From positions 1 through 64,000 of the forward strand of contig NZ_WWCS01000005.1 of the NCBI RefSeq assembly GCF_009857535.1: DNA of 64,000 nt, given 5' to 3'. Origin of the DNA: Duganella margarita. Lineage in GTDB: Bacteria > Pseudomonadota > Gammaproteobacteria > Burkholderiales > Burkholderiaceae_D. Both the position numbers and the translations under genes were made by a program. Positions within the stretch are counted from its first letter, which is position 1; each line of letters starts with the position of its first letter. The notes below the pieces were generated by a model. The model was not told the origin of the DNA and did not search any database. It was given only the letters and a program-made list of their open reading frames with translations. Below, in pieces: positions 45,973 through 55,610 of this stretch.

Positions 45973-46673
45973 GCAAATCGTCCGGTAAATGGCGCTGGGT
46001 GAAGTGGCTCTTCATCGTCCCGATCCTGTTGTTCGTGGCGGTGCAGCTGTACTTCCTGCTGCAGATCTGGTGGTGGGTCGGCCATAATCCGGGCATGACC
46101 AGCTTTATGCGCGAGCAGCAATCGGCGCTGCGCGAGAAGAATCCCAACGCCAACATCCAGCAGCAGTGGGTGCCGTACAACCGCATCTCCAACAACCTGA
46201 AGCGCGCCATCATCGCCTCCGAGGACGCCAACTTTTCCGACCACGACGGCGTCGACTGGGAGGCGCTGCAAAAGGCCTACGAGAAAAATAACAAGAAGCA
46301 CAAGGTGGTGTCGGGCGGCTCGACCATTACCCAGCAACTGGCCAAGAACCTGTTCCTGTCCGGCTCGCGCAGCTATGTGCGCAAAGGGCAGGAGCTGATC
46401 ATCACCTTCATGCTGGAAACGCTGATGGACAAGGAGCGCATCTTCGAGATCTACCTCAACGTGGTGGAGTTCGGCACCGGCACCTTTGGCGCCGAGGCGG
46501 CGGCGCGGCATTACTACGGCGTCAGCGCGGCCAACCTGAGCGCGCCGCAGGCGGCCAAACTGGCGGTGCTGCTGCCCAATCCGCGCTATTTCGACAAACA
46601 CCGCGACTCCAATTACCTGGCGCGCCGCACCGGCGTGATTTTGCGCCGCATGGGCTCAGCGGACCTACCTTAA
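45969..46673 (+). CDS. mtgA: Monofunctional biosynthetic peptidoglycan transglycosylase
   Basis: MtgA polymerises lipid II into glycan strands at the periplasmic face of the inner membrane. The 234-residue protein has one N-terminal membrane anchor (about 12-36), then a GT51 domain: catalytic Glu in [17 protein letters not shown] near 76-92, the second motif [16 protein letters not shown] near 115-130, and [13 protein letters not shown] near 137-149. The length and single domain distinguish it from bifunctional penicillin-binding proteins. Its ATG overlaps the aroE stop. Confidence 0.95.
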   Translation: MSKSSGKWRWVKWLFIVPILLFVAVQLYFLLQIWWWVGHNPGMTSFMREQQSALREKNPNANIQQQWVPYNRISNNLKRAIIASEDANFSDHDGVDWEALQKAYEKNNKKHKVVSGGSTITQQLAKNLFLSGSRSYVRKGQELIITFMLETLMDKERIFEIYLNVVEFGTGTFGAEAAARHYYGVSAANLSAPQAAKLAVLLPNPRYFDKHRDSNYLARRTGVILRRMGSADLP

Positions 46674-46722
46674 ACCAGGCTTTGCGGGTACACTTGCGCT
46701 GTTTCCAAAGGCGCGTTTATCC

Positions 46723-47688
46723 ATGATTAATGTTTTCGTTCTCCAGAATGGCCGGCTCAACCAGGTGCCCATCGACAGTCGCGCAGACCTGGAACAGGTC
46801 GAGCCGGTCTGGGTCGACCTGACCGACCCGACGGATGACGAACGCGCCTGGGTCCGAACCATCTACGGCGTGATCTTGCCGGGTGAGGACGAGGTCAAGG
46901 ACATCGAAGCGTCGGCCCGTTATTACGAAGCGGAAAACGGCGACCTGCACCTGCGCACCGACTTCCTGCTGGAAGAAGAGGACGGCCCGTCGCGCATCGT
47001 GACCGTGGCGTTTATCCTGGCGCGCAAGATTCTGTTCTCGGTGCATACCGACGATTTGCCGGTATTCCGCCTGGTGCGCATGCGCGCCCGTTCGCGTCCG
47101 GGTTCGATCGCCGACTACATGGACGTGCTGCTGGATCTGTACGCCACCGACGCCGAATACTCGGCCGACGCGCTGGAAGGCATCTACCAGCAGCTGGAAG
47201 AGGTCAGTGGCCGCGTGCTGCAGGAAACCTTCACCGACCAGGACGCAGCCGCCGCGCTGAACGCCATCGCCCATGAGGAAGACCTGAACGGCCGCATCCG
47301 CCGCAACATGATGGACACGCGCCGCGCGGTCAGCTTCCTGATGCGCGGCCGGCTGCTCAATTCCGAGCAGTTCGAGGAAGCGCGCCAGATTTTGCGCGAC
47401 ATCGAATCGCTGGACGGCCACACCTCCTTCCTGTTCGACAAGATCAACTTCCTGATGGACGCCACGGTCGGCTTCATCAACATTAACCAGAACAAGATCA
47501 TCAAGATCTTCTCGGTGGCCAGCGTCGCCTTCCTGCCGCCGACCCTGATCGCCTCGATCTACGGTATGAACTTCAAGTGGCTGCCGGAACTGGAATGGCA
47601 ACTCGGCTACCCGTTCGCCATCGTCCTGATGGTGACCAGCGCCATCGCGCCGTTCCTGTACTTCCGCCATCGCGGCTGGCTCAAGTAA
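46723..47688 (+). CDS. corA: CorA magnesium/cobalt transporter
   Basis: A 321-residue CorA channel. A long soluble N-terminal funnel domain (MINVFVLQNGRLNQVPID onward) with helices rich in Glu and Arg is followed by two C-terminal membrane segments. The selectivity motif YGMN sits at 280-283 and ends the first of them; the loop FKWLPELEW lies between, and the basic tail is FRHRGWLK. It assembles as a pentamer in the inner membrane. It is convergent with the chemoreceptor gene with 1 bp between stops; no terminator is visible there. Confidence 0.95.
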   Translation: MINVFVLQNGRLNQVPIDSRADLEQVEPVWVDLTDPTDDERAWVRTIYGVILPGEDEVKDIEASARYYEAENGDLHLRTDFLLEEEDGPSRIVTVAFILARKILFSVHTDDLPVFRLVRMRARSRPGSIADYMDVLLDLYATDAEYSADALEGIYQQLEEVSGRVLQETFTDQDAAAALNAIAHEEDLNGRIRRNMMDTRRAVSFLMRGRLLNSEQFEEARQILRDIESLDGHTSFLFDKINFLMDATVGFININQNKIIKIFSVASVAFLPPTLIASIYGMNFKWLPELEWQLGYPFAIVLMVTSAIAPFLYFRHRGWLK

Positions 47689-47689
47689 G

Positions 47690-49312
47690 TTAATAGCTCA
47701 GGCGCAGCGCCATGCCGCGGTGGGCGCTGCCGGTGGAAGGGCGCGGCGCCGCAGCCGGCTGCTCGGCGCTGACCTTGAACAGGTCGACCACATGCGACAG
47801 CGCGGTGGCTTGCTGCTGCATCTCCAGCGCGGCGGCGGAGGCTTCCTCGACCAGCGCCATGTTCTGCTGGGTCATGCCGTCCATGTCGCCGATGGCCACG
47901 CTCACTTCTTCGATGCCCGCGCTCTGTTCGGTGCTGGCGATGCTGATCTCGCCCATGATCTCGGTCACGCGTTTGACGCTGGCCACCACTTCATGCATGG
48001 TGCTGCCGGCTTTTTGGACCAGCTCCGAGCCGGAGCCGACCTTGGCCACCGAGTCGTCGATCAGGGCCTTGATTTCCTTGGCGGCCGAGGCCGAGCGCTG
48101 GGCCAGGCTGCGCACTTCGGAGGCCACCACCGCAAAGCCGCGGCCCTGGTCGCCGGCGCGGGCCGCCTCGACGGCGGCGTTCAGCGCCAGGATGTTGGTC
48201 TGGAAGGCGATGCTGTTGATGACCGAAATGATTTCCACGATCTGCTTGGACGAGGCATTGATCGACTCCATGGTCGCCGTCACCTGCTGCATGACCTCAC
48301 CGCCCTGTTCGGACACCTGCGAGGCCGACCGCGCCAGCGTATTGGCTTGCTGGGCATTGCTGGCGTTCTGCTTGACGGTGGAGGTCAGTTCTTCCATCGC
48401 AGTCGCGACTTTTTCCAGCGCCGAGGCCTGCTGCCCGGTGCGGCCGGCCAGGTCTTCGTTGCCCTGGGCGATCTCGGCCGAAGCGGAGTTGATCGCCTCC
48501 GTTCCCTCGCGCACCTGGCCGACGATGGACGACAGGCTGTCGCGCATGGTCTTGATGGCAAACAGCAGGCTGCTCTGGTCGCCCGGCGCCACCACCACTT
48601 CAGTGGCCAGGTCGCCGTGCGAAATGCGGTTGGCGATATCGGTGGCGTAGGCCGGCTCGCCACCCAGTTGCTTGAGCAGGCCCCGCTTGATCAGGCTGGC
48701 GATCAGCAGGCTCAGCAGAAAGGCCGTCACGGTCAGCACCAGCGTCCACAGACGGGCGCTGCTGGCGGCGCTTTCCGACAGTTCGGTGGCGTCCGCCATC
48801 TGCCGCTCGGTTTTTTTCAGCACCATCGCGATGTCGGCCACGATCTGCCGGCGCAGCGGGCTGCACTCATTGACCAGGAACTTGCCGAATGCTTCCATGT
48901 TGCCGGCTTCGCGCAGCCGGCGCGGCTGCTTGAGCGCGTCGGCCATGGCCAGCAGGCCGGTGCGGACCTTGTCGAACTCCGGATCGCCTGCAAACGCCGG
49001 CGTCATTTCGGTCAGCGCCGCCAGATACAGCGCTTTCTGATCGTCGACGATGGTCAGTTCCCGCGCCGCCTGGGTTTCGTCGGTAAAGATGTAGGCGTTG
49101 CGCGCCGCCAGGCCAGTCTGCGCCAGGGCTTCACGGGCCTGGTAGAGCGGGTTGAGGCGCTTTTCAGCGATGGCGTTCTGTTGCTGGAAGGCCGAATTGA
49201 TCGACGTGACGCCGAGCAACGATACGGTTGCCAGCAGCATCATCAGGGCGGTGACCATGCCGAAGCCCAGGGTCAGCTGGGTACCGATTTTTTGCTTGAA
49301 GAGGAAGTTCAT
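47690..49312 (-). CDS. Methyl-accepting chemotaxis protein
   Basis: A 540-residue chemoreceptor. The first membrane segment is near 12-34, a four-helix-bundle periplasmic sensor of about 150 residues (the Tar-like/4HB type) follows, then a second membrane segment near 188-210, a HAMP domain and the cytoplasmic signalling coil. The hairpin tip is [34 protein letters not shown]. Glu/Gln pairs suitable for methylation occur on both sides. The C-terminus has no NWETF-type CheR tether. It stands alone, with no che genes beside it, so it probably feeds a distant flagellar pathway; the pilJ receptor at 58 kb is separate. Confidence 0.92.
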   Translation of the reverse strand: MNFLFKQKIGTQLTLGFGMVTALMMLLATVSLLGVTSINSAFQQQNAIAEKRLNPLYQAREALAQTGLAARNAYIFTDETQAARELTIVDDQKALYLAALTEMTPAFAGDPEFDKVRTGLLAMADALKQPRRLREAGNMEAFGKFLVNECSPLRRQIVADIAMVLKKTERQMADATELSESAASSARLWTLVLTVTAFLLSLLIASLIKRGLLKQLGGEPAYATDIANRISHGDLATEVVVAPGDQSSLLFAIKTMRDSLSSIVGQVREGTEAINSASAEIAQGNEDLAGRTGQQASALEKVATAMEELTSTVKQNASNAQQANTLARSASQVSEQGGEVMQQVTATMESINASSKQIVEIISVINSIAFQTNILALNAAVEAARAGDQGRGFAVVASEVRSLAQRSASAAKEIKALIDDSVAKVGSGSELVQKAGSTMHEVVASVKRVTEIMGEISIASTEQSAGIEEVSVAIGDMDGMTQQNMALVEEASAAALEMQQQATALSHVVDLFKVSAEQPAAAPRPSTGSAHRGMALRLSY

Positions 49313-49410
49313 TTTCTTTGTCCTTAATGAGGTGGCGAGACTGCGAAGGCGCAGCGGGGCGCTTGCAGTCTGGCCCGGGGGCGGACTGCTGCTATATTGG
49401 GGGAATGCTC

Positions 49411-49441
49411 GCTGCCCCGGCTAAGATTGGGGCGGGGCAGC
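49411..49441. other. Hairpin between the chemoreceptor and HTH-GAF genes
   Basis: GCTGCCCCG / CGGGGCAGC with a 13-base loop, 12 bp downstream of the HTH-GAF stop on the minus strand. There is no T-run. It may stop or stabilise the upstream transcript. Confidence 0.45.
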
Positions 49442-49452
49442 GTGACCGGCCG

Positions 49453-50223
49453 TTACTGCTCGGCGCGGCGTCTGATTTCTTCGGATGCCAGGTCGGTCAG
49501 CTCACGCAAGGCGCGCACTTCGCGCTCCCGGAGTTTGCGTGGCTCGGTGTCCAGCACGCACAAGGTACCCATCGGCTGGTTATCTGCGCCCAGCAGCGGG
49601 AACCCGGCGTAAAAACGGATATGCGGCGCCCCCGTTACCAGCGGGTTGTCGCGGAAACGCGGATCGCTCAGCGTGTCTTCCACCATGAACAAGCCCTGCT
49701 GCAGGATGACGTGGCTGCAGAAGGCCCAGGCGCGCGGGGTGTCGTTGGCCTCCACGCCGATGCGCGACTTGAACCACTGGCGCTCCGCCGTCAACAGGCT
49801 GATCAGCGCCATCGGCGCCTCCGTCACCTGGCTGGCAAGCCAGGTCAGGCGGTCGAACGCCGGCTCGCCTGGAGTATCGACCAGTCCCGAAGCGTCGAGT
49901 ACCAGCAGGCGTGCCGCTTCGTCGCGCGGGACGGGGTAGGCTGGGGCTTCGGCGGGCAGAAATTCCGGGCTGCTGGCGGTGCCGTACTGCGCCGGGGCGT
50001 CGGGCTGTCCACCGTCGCGCTGGCCGATCAGCTGTTGCACCGCGCTCAGACGCACCCGGCGGTGGCCGCCCGGGGTTTTCCACGAGGGGATGGCGCCGTT
50101 CTCGATCCACTGCTGGGCAGTACTGACGGCCACGCCGAGCAGTTCGGCGGCGGCCCGGGTGGTCAATACAGTGTCTTCTTCGGCGCGGATCATGGTGGCG
50201 GCTTTCATCATTTGTCGTGTCAT
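49453..50223 (-). CDS. Excisionase-type HTH and GAF-domain regulator
   Basis: A protein of up to 256 residues. An N-terminal MerR/excisionase-type helix-turn-helix (VLTTRAAAELLGVAVSTAQQWIENGAIPSWKTPGGHRRVRL, about 19-59) is followed by a linker and a GAF domain (about 115-245: FDRLTWLASQVTEAPMALISLL, RAWAFCSHVILQ, HIRFYAGFPLL, MGTLCVLDTEPR). The HTH form with GGHRR suggests DNA binding close to its own promoter. The GAF part carries conserved Cys in AFCSH. The start is uncertain (ATG at 50223, 50211 or 50208). A palindrome sits across its likely -10. Regulatory targets are not evident. Confidence 0.82.
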   Translation of the reverse strand: MTRQMMKAATMIRAEEDTVLTTRAAAELLGVAVSTAQQWIENGAIPSWKTPGGHRRVRLSAVQQLIGQRDGGQPDAPAQYGTASSPEFLPAEAPAYPVPRDEAARLLVLDASGLVDTPGEPAFDRLTWLASQVTEAPMALISLLTAERQWFKSRIGVEANDTPRAWAFCSHVILQQGLFMVEDTLSDPRFRDNPLVTGAPHIRFYAGFPLLGADNQPMGTLCVLDTEPRKLREREVRALRELTDLASEEIRRRAEQ

Positions 50224-50225
50224 TG

Positions 50226-50250
50226 AAGGAAATTATACATAAGTTTCCTT
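50226..50250. promoter_or_regulatory. Palindromic site over the HTH-GAF promoter
   Basis: AAGGAAA, 11 bp, TTTCCTT: perfect 7-bp arms. The spacer includes TATAAT read on the minus strand (50237-50232), a good -10 placed 9 bases before the first ATG at 50223. The -35 region is weak (TTAATT). The likely use is autoregulation of the HTH-GAF gene. Confidence 0.55.
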
Positions 50251-50498
50251 ATGGAATTAAATTATTTGATGAAAATGATGTCGGCGTCGGCATTTTGTTG
50301 GATTTTGGGGCGCCGCAGCCGGTATTTTCCGGCGGTGGCTTCAGTATCCGTCAATTTCAGCATTTCAAGGCCACTTCCATTAACTTTCACGTCTGTAATA
50401 TATTGGAAGCAATAATCTATTAGAATGGCGGCCAGCGTGATGCGCTCCCTCCTCTTTGCTCCTCGCGGCCGCCTGCGCCGCCCAGAGAAAGTAATAAT

Positions 50499-52229
50499 AT
50501 GAACAAGAAACGGCAATTTTTCCCCCGCCAGGTGGTGGAAGCCGGCGGTAATCGCTGGGACTGGGCGCTGCTGCCCATCGTATTGGCGGTCTTCGTGCTG
50601 ATGGCCTATGGCAGCCAGCAGATGGCGCGTCCGTATGAACTCGGCCAGGCATTGCCGATGTCGCTCGACCCGATCAATCTGCCGTACTACGTGCTGCGCA
50701 CCACGCTGCGCATGTTCATCGCGCTGGGCGCGTCGGTGATTTTCAGCTGCGTGTTCGCCGCGCTGACCACCAAGTACCGCACTGCTGAAAAAATCATGGT
50801 GCCGATGCTCGACATCCTGCAATCGATACCGATTCTCGGCTTCCTGTCGATTACCGTCACGGCGTTCATCGCGCTCTTCCCGGGCAACCTGCTGGGGGTG
50901 GAGTGCGCCGCCGTGTTTGCGATTTTCACGTCGCAGGCGTGGAATATGGCGTTCTCGGCCTACCAGGGCTTCCGCACCGTGCCGGCCGAATTGTCGGAGG
51001 CGGCGCAGGTGTTCCAGCTGTCCGGCTGGCAGCGCTTCTGGCGCCTGGAGCTGCCGTATGCCATGCCTGGCCTGCTGTGGAATATGATGATGTCGATGTC
51101 CGGCGGCTGGTTCTTCGTGGTGGCGTCGGAAGCGATCGTCGTCTCCAACCAGACCATCAAGCTGCCCGGCATGGGTTCCTATATCGCGCTGGCGATCGAG
51201 CAGAGTAATTTGGGCGCGATCGGCTGGGCCATCTTCGCCATGCTGATTGCGGTGCTGGCCTACGACCAGCTGTTCTTCCGCCCACTGCTGGCATGGGCCG
51301 ACAAATTCCGCTTCGAGGAAACCGGCGGCGATACCGCGCAGTCATCTTGGCTGCTCACCTGGCTGCGCCGCACCGAACGCACGCAGCAACTGGTGGAATG
51401 GTTTGGCCACCAGCTGTCGCGCTCCATCGCCGTGTTCCGCCTGTCGCACGACGGCACCTCGATCCGCGCGCGCAAGGACAAGCCGTCGCTGGTGCCGCAG
51501 CGCGTATGGGATGCGGTGATTGCGGCCGTGGTGTTTTACGCGCTATGGAGCCTGGTGCATTTCATTCGTACCGAAGTCGGTTGGGGTGAAGTGGGCCATG
51601 TGCTGATGCTGGGCGTGTACACCATGATCCGCGTGGTGGTGCTGCTGGCGCTGGCGGCCATCGTCTGGGTGCCGGTCGGAATCTGGATCGGCATGAATCC
51701 GCGCTGGGCCTCGCGCACGCAGGCGGTGGCGCAGTTCCTGGCGGCCTTCCCGGCCAACCTGGTGTTCCCGGTGGCGGTGATTATCATCGTGCGCTACCAC
51801 CTTAATCCGGACATCTGGCTGTCGCCGCTGATGATCCTCGGCACCCAGTGGTACCTGCTGTTTAACGTGATTGCCGGCGCGTCGACGATACCGACCGAGC
51901 TGCGTCACGCCGCCAAGAACTTCGGTTTGACCGGCTGGCTGAAATGGCGCCGCTACCTGCTGCCGGCCATCTTCCCGAGCTTTGTGACGGGGGCGATCAC
52001 GGCGTCGGGCGGCTCGTGGAATGCCGCCATTGTCTCGGAGCTGGTGAGCTGGGGGCCGACCACTTTGAAGGCGCACGGTATCGGCAGCTACATCGCCGAG
52101 ATGACCGCCACCGGCGACTTCCCCCGCATCGCGCTGGGCATCGGCATCATGTGTATTTTCGTGATGGGCTTTAACCACTTCGTGTGGCGCCGTTTGTACA
52201 CCCTGGCCGAAAGCCGGCTGCATTTCTAG
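50499..52229 (+). CDS. ABC transporter permease with two fused permease domains
   Basis: A 576-residue protein with two BPD_transp_1 units in tandem. Each has the cytoplasmic EAA-type loop: EAAQVFQLSGWQRFWRLELPYAMPG near 168-192 and HAAKNFGLTGWLKWRRYLLPAIFPS near 469-493. About twelve membrane segments are present, joined by a charged linker near 270-340 (RRTERTQQLVEWFGHQL...RARKDKPSLVPQ). This is a NitT/TauT-like family in which the two half-channels are one chain. A partner ATPase follows 10 bp downstream; no substrate-binding protein is encoded beside them. The transported compound is unknown. Confidence 0.88.
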   Translation: MNKKRQFFPRQVVEAGGNRWDWALLPIVLAVFVLMAYGSQQMARPYELGQALPMSLDPINLPYYVLRTTLRMFIALGASVIFSCVFAALTTKYRTAEKIMVPMLDILQSIPILGFLSITVTAFIALFPGNLLGVECAAVFAIFTSQAWNMAFSAYQGFRTVPAELSEAAQVFQLSGWQRFWRLELPYAMPGLLWNMMMSMSGGWFFVVASEAIVVSNQTIKLPGMGSYIALAIEQSNLGAIGWAIFAMLIAVLAYDQLFFRPLLAWADKFRFEETGGDTAQSSWLLTWLRRTERTQQLVEWFGHQLSRSIAVFRLSHDGTSIRARKDKPSLVPQRVWDAVIAAVVFYALWSLVHFIRTEVGWGEVGHVLMLGVYTMIRVVVLLALAAIVWVPVGIWIGMNPRWASRTQAVAQFLAAFPANLVFPVAVIIIVRYHLNPDIWLSPLMILGTQWYLLFNVIAGASTIPTELRHAAKNFGLTGWLKWRRYLLPAIFPSFVTGAITASGGSWNAAIVSELVSWGPTTLKAHGIGSYIAEMTATGDFPRIALGIGIMCIFVMGFNHFVWRRLYTLAESRLHF

Positions 52230-52239
52230 GAACAGAATC

Positions 52240-53565
52240 ATGAGCACTCCTATCGTTGAACTGAAAGCCGTCGGCAAACACTTCCGCGGCGCCGATGGCT
52301 CCGCGCGCTCGGTGCTGGAAGGCGTCGACTTTACGCTGCGCGAGGGCGAGATCGTTGCGCTGCTGGGGCAATCCGGCTCTGGCAAATCGACCATGCTGCG
52401 GATTATGGCGGGCCTGATCCAGGCCGATGAAGGCCAGGTGCTGTATCGCGGCATGCCGTTGTACGGCACGGCGCGCGGCATCCGCATGGTATTCCAGTCG
52501 TTTGCGCTGTTCCCGTGGCTGACGGTGCAGAAGAATGTGGAACTGGGCCTGGAAGCGCAGGGCATGCCGCCGGAAGAACGCGCACGCCGCGCCGAAAAGG
52601 TGATCGACCTGATTGGCCTGTCCGGCTTTGAAGGCGCGCTGCCGCGCGAGCTGTCGGGCGGTATGCGTCAGCGGGTCGGCATCGCCCGCGCGCTGGTGAT
52701 GGAGCCGGAAGTGCTGCTGATGGACGAGGCATTTTCCGCGCTGGACGTGCTGACCGGCGAGCGCCTGCGCGAAGAGATTCTGGAGTTGTGGCAGTCGGGC
52801 CAGATTCCGACCAAGGCGATCCTGGTGGTGTCGCACAATATCGAGGAAGCGGTGATGATGGCCGACCGGGTGCTGATCTTCGCCAGCGATCCGGGACGCA
52901 TTCGCGCCGAGTTGCCGATCTCCCTGCCGCAGCCGCGCAAGGCGGAAAGCGCCGAGGTGCGGCATCTGATCGACAAGGTGTATGAACTGATGACGGCGAG
53001 TGCCGGCCGTCGCGGCGGTGGCGGCAGTGGCTTGATCAGCGAGCGGGAAGTCAAGCTGCAATTGGGCGACCGTCTGCCGCAGGCCGGCATCGCACACATG
53101 GAAGGGATTCTGGAGTCGCTGGCGGAAGAGCCATTCCACGGCCGCGCCGATTTGCCGAAGATCGCCGAAGAGACGGAACTGACGGACGCCGAATTACTGG
53201 AGGTGCTGAACGCGCTGATCCTGCTGGGCTTCGCCTATCTGACCAACGGCGATATTTTGATGACGGAGTTGGGCGAGCGCTATGTCAAGGCGAACAACAC
53301 CGAGCGCCAGGAGCTATTCGGCAAGCAGCTGCTGGAGCATGTGCCGCTGATTGCTTACATCTGCCACGGCCTGCAACAGGACAAATCGGGCGATTTACCG
53401 GAAGACCTGTTCTTGAAACTGCTGCGCTTCACGCTGAGCGAAGAAGAAGCCGAACGCGCGCTGCGGGTGGCGATCGAGTGGGGCCGTTACGGCGACCTGT
53501 TCGAATACAACTTCAACACCGGCGTGATTCAGCGCCCGGAAGAAGACGATCCCGCTGCCGACTGA
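52240..53565 (+). CDS. ABC transporter ATP-binding protein with a C-terminal AAA-associated domain
   Basis: A 441-residue protein. Residues 1-250 are an ABC ATPase of the NitT/TauT type (Walker A GQSGSGKST at 43-51, signature LSGGMRQRVGIAR near 139-151, Walker B VLLMDEAFSALD near 160-171). Residues about 290-441 form an extra helical and winged-helix-like domain (HMEGILESLAEEPFHGRADLPKIAEE through the acidic EEDDPAAD end), known as the AAA-associated domain of this group, which may act as a regulatory or dimer part. It pairs with the fused permease upstream. The stop region is overlapped by the decayed gene on the other strand. Confidence 0.88.
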   Translation: MSTPIVELKAVGKHFRGADGSARSVLEGVDFTLREGEIVALLGQSGSGKSTMLRIMAGLIQADEGQVLYRGMPLYGTARGIRMVFQSFALFPWLTVQKNVELGLEAQGMPPEERARRAEKVIDLIGLSGFEGALPRELSGGMRQRVGIARALVMEPEVLLMDEAFSALDVLTGERLREEILELWQSGQIPTKAILVVSHNIEEAVMMADRVLIFASDPGRIRAELPISLPQPRKAESAEVRHLIDKVYELMTASAGRRGGGGSGLISEREVKLQLGDRLPQAGIAHMEGILESLAEEPFHGRADLPKIAEETELTDAELLEVLNALILLGFAYLTNGDILMTELGERYVKANNTERQELFGKQLLEHVPLIAYICHGLQQDKSGDLPEDLFLKLLRFTLSEEEAERALRVAIEWGRYGDLFEYNFNTGVIQRPEEDDPAAD

Positions 53566-54252
53566 GTCTTGAAGACTTGCGTCAGTGATGTCGCATCCAG
53601 CACGGCATCGCTCCAGTCGGTGAGCTGCGCCAGACTGGCTTTCGCCAGCTTCTTCTGGGTTGTTTTCGACACAGGGCCGAAGCGCCGCGTAAGCTGCCGC
53701 TCCAATATGGCGGCGGCGCCTTTCTGCATGCCTTCGCCGATAAACATTTCTTCCAGCGGGGTGATCCATTTCATCGGGTCTGTCATTTTGCGCTCCTTTT
53801 TCAACTGGGCGGCAGCTTGCCAAAAGTGTTTCTGCTGAGTGTCAGGCAAGGCCATCATCCAGTTAATCACTTTGAACATGGTGATTATGCGCGCTTTGCT
53901 CCAGCGATGTTGGTACAGTAGCTTGGTCAAATGCCACTTGGCGGCATACAGCTGATCCGGGTCGTGATGAGCTTGCTGCGTGTGCAGATGGGCCAGCGTC
54001 ACCAAGGCAAACGGATTTTGCGAGGACTCCAAATCATTGCGGGACGCATAGTTCAGCAGCTTGGCGGTAGTGAACGAAATCATCGCCCAACCTGATCCCA
54101 GCCAGCTCCTTGTCACGGAAGCGGGGGCGTTTTGACCAGTCTATCTGACCGCAGAGCTCGCCAAAAAAGAAAGCCATGAAAGCGCGGAAGGCGTGGGTGA
54201 GCGCAGCTTTCCAGGGCAGGTCATAGCGGGCGGGGGGAGTGGGGGCGGGCAT
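53529..54252 (-). pseudogene. Decayed Rpn/PD-(D/E)XK transposase-related gene with internal deletion
   Basis: Two pieces in different frames. The 5' piece (54252-54034) reads PPARYDLPWKAALTHAFRAFMAFFF...IDWSKRPRFRDKELAG, the N-terminus of Rpn-type nuclease/transposase-related proteins. The 3' piece (54116-53529) reads ISFTTAKLLNYASRND...NPFALVTLAHLHTQQAHHDPDQLYAAKWHLTKLLY...ERQLTRRFGP, the C-terminal half of the same family. Near 54085-54100 about 100 residues, including the nuclease core, are missing and the frame shifts. The end runs 37 bp into the ABC ATPase gene. Comparison is from memory of intact relatives of about 300 residues. It is not likely to make a working nuclease. Confidence 0.72.
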
Positions 54253-54306
54253 GCAGCCAGTCTAAGACCAAGCTGCTGGTGCCCGCATTGATGCACTACA
54301 AATGAA

Positions 54307-55593
54307 TTACAGCGTGGCGAACACGCGGCGGGCGGCGGCGATGGTTTCGTCGATCACGTCGTCGCTGTGCTGCGCCGAGACGAAGCCCGCTTCAAACGCC
54401 GCCGGCGCGAAGTACACGCCTTCGTCGAGCATCTTGTGGAAGAAGACGTTGAAACGCTCGCGGTTACCGGCCATCATTTCGGCGTAGTTGTTGGGCGGCG
54501 TTTCGCTGAAATACAGGCCGAACATGCCGCCCACCGCATCGGCGCAGAACGGAATGCCGGCGTCTTGTGCCGCCACCGTCAGGCCATCGGCCAGGCGCCT
54601 GGCGGTGGCGCCCAGTTGGTCGTAGAAGCCCGGCTGCTGGATCAGCTTGAGCGTGGTCATGCCCGCCGCCACCGCCACCGGATTGCCCGACAGGGTGCCG
54701 GCCTGGTAGACCGCGCCGACTGGCGACATATTGCTCATCAACTTGGCGCTGCCGCCAAACGCCGCCACCGGCAAACCGCCGCCGATGACTTTGCCCAGCG
54801 CCGTCAGATCCGGCTGGATGCCATACAGTTCCTGCGCGCCGCCCAGCGCCACGCGGAAGCCGCACATTACTTCGTCGAAGATCAGCAGCGCGCCATGTTT
54901 GGTGCACAGCGCGCGCAGCGCTTGCAGGAAGGCTTCCGACGCTTTGATCAGGTTCATATTGCCGGCCACCGGCTCGACGATCACGCAGGCGATTTCATCG
55001 CCGAAGTTGGCGAACGCCTCTTCGATCTGCGCCACGTCGTTATAGTCCAGCACCAGCGTGTGTTTGACGAAGTCCTCCGGCACGCCGGCCGACGTTGGAT
55101 TGCCGAAGGTGAGCAGGCCGCTGCCCGCTTTCACCAGCAGCGAGTCGGCGTGGCCGTGGTAGCAGCCTTCGAACTTGACGATCTTGTCGCGGCCGGTGGC
55201 GCCGCGCGCCAGGCGCAGCGCGCTCATGGTCGCTTCGGTCCCCGACGACACCAGGCGCACCTGTTCCAGCGATGGCACCAGGCGCACCAGTTCTTCGGCC
55301 ATTTCGACTTCGCCTTCGGTCGGCGCGCCGAACGACAGGCCGCGCGTGGCCGCTTCCTGCACCGCCTTCACCACCTGCGGATGCGCGTGGCCGACGATCG
55401 CCGGGCCCCACGAGCCGATGTAGTCGATGTAACGCTTGCCGTCCGCGTCCCAGAAGTACGGACCTTCGGCGCGGGTGATGAAGCGCGGCGTGCCGCCCAC
55501 CGAACGGAAGGCGCGCACCGGCGAGTTGACGCCGCCCGGCGTGGTTTTCTGGGCGCGTTCGAACAGCTGGTCGTTCTTGGAAATCGTGGTCAT
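54307..55593 (-). CDS. hemL: Glutamate-1-semialdehyde 2,1-aminomutase
   Basis: HemL makes 5-aminolevulinate from glutamate-1-semialdehyde, the second step of the C5 haem pathway. The 428-residue PLP enzyme has SVGGTPRFI and [12 protein letters not shown] near the N-terminus, the PLP-phosphate site [15 protein letters not shown] (117-131), and the Schiff-base K268 in [19 protein letters not shown]. The length is typical. It is followed upstream on the same strand, 17 bp away, by the thiD-like gene, an arrangement common in betaproteobacteria. Confidence 0.97.
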   Translation of the reverse strand: MTTISKNDQLFERAQKTTPGGVNSPVRAFRSVGGTPRFITRAEGPYFWDADGKRYIDYIGSWGPAIVGHAHPQVVKAVQEAATRGLSFGAPTEGEVEMAEELVRLVPSLEQVRLVSSGTEATMSALRLARGATGRDKIVKFEGCYHGHADSLLVKAGSGLLTFGNPTSAGVPEDFVKHTLVLDYNDVAQIEEAFANFGDEIACVIVEPVAGNMNLIKASEAFLQALRALCTKHGALLIFDEVMCGFRVALGGAQELYGIQPDLTALGKVIGGGLPVAAFGGSAKLMSNMSPVGAVYQAGTLSGNPVAVAAGMTTLKLIQQPGFYDQLGATARRLADGLTVAAQDAGIPFCADAVGGMFGLYFSETPPNNYAEMMAGNRERFNVFFHKMLDEGVYFAPAAFEAGFVSAQHSDDVIDETIAAARRVFATL

Positions 55594-55610
55594 GATGGCA
55601 TCTTTCTCTA

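Noticed and set aside
50217..50423. A 68-codon frame (VSLKEIIHKFPYGIKLFDE...) between the HTH-GAF and ABC permease genes
   Set aside because: It starts inside the palindromic promoter region with no ribosome site and resembles no family I know. I left it out, though a small protein cannot be excluded.
50427..50473. GGCGGCC / GGCCGCC stem before the ABC permease as a riboswitch
   Set aside because: I compared it with the yybP-ykoY pattern and found no conserved core; a simple GC-rich hairpin is the safer reading.
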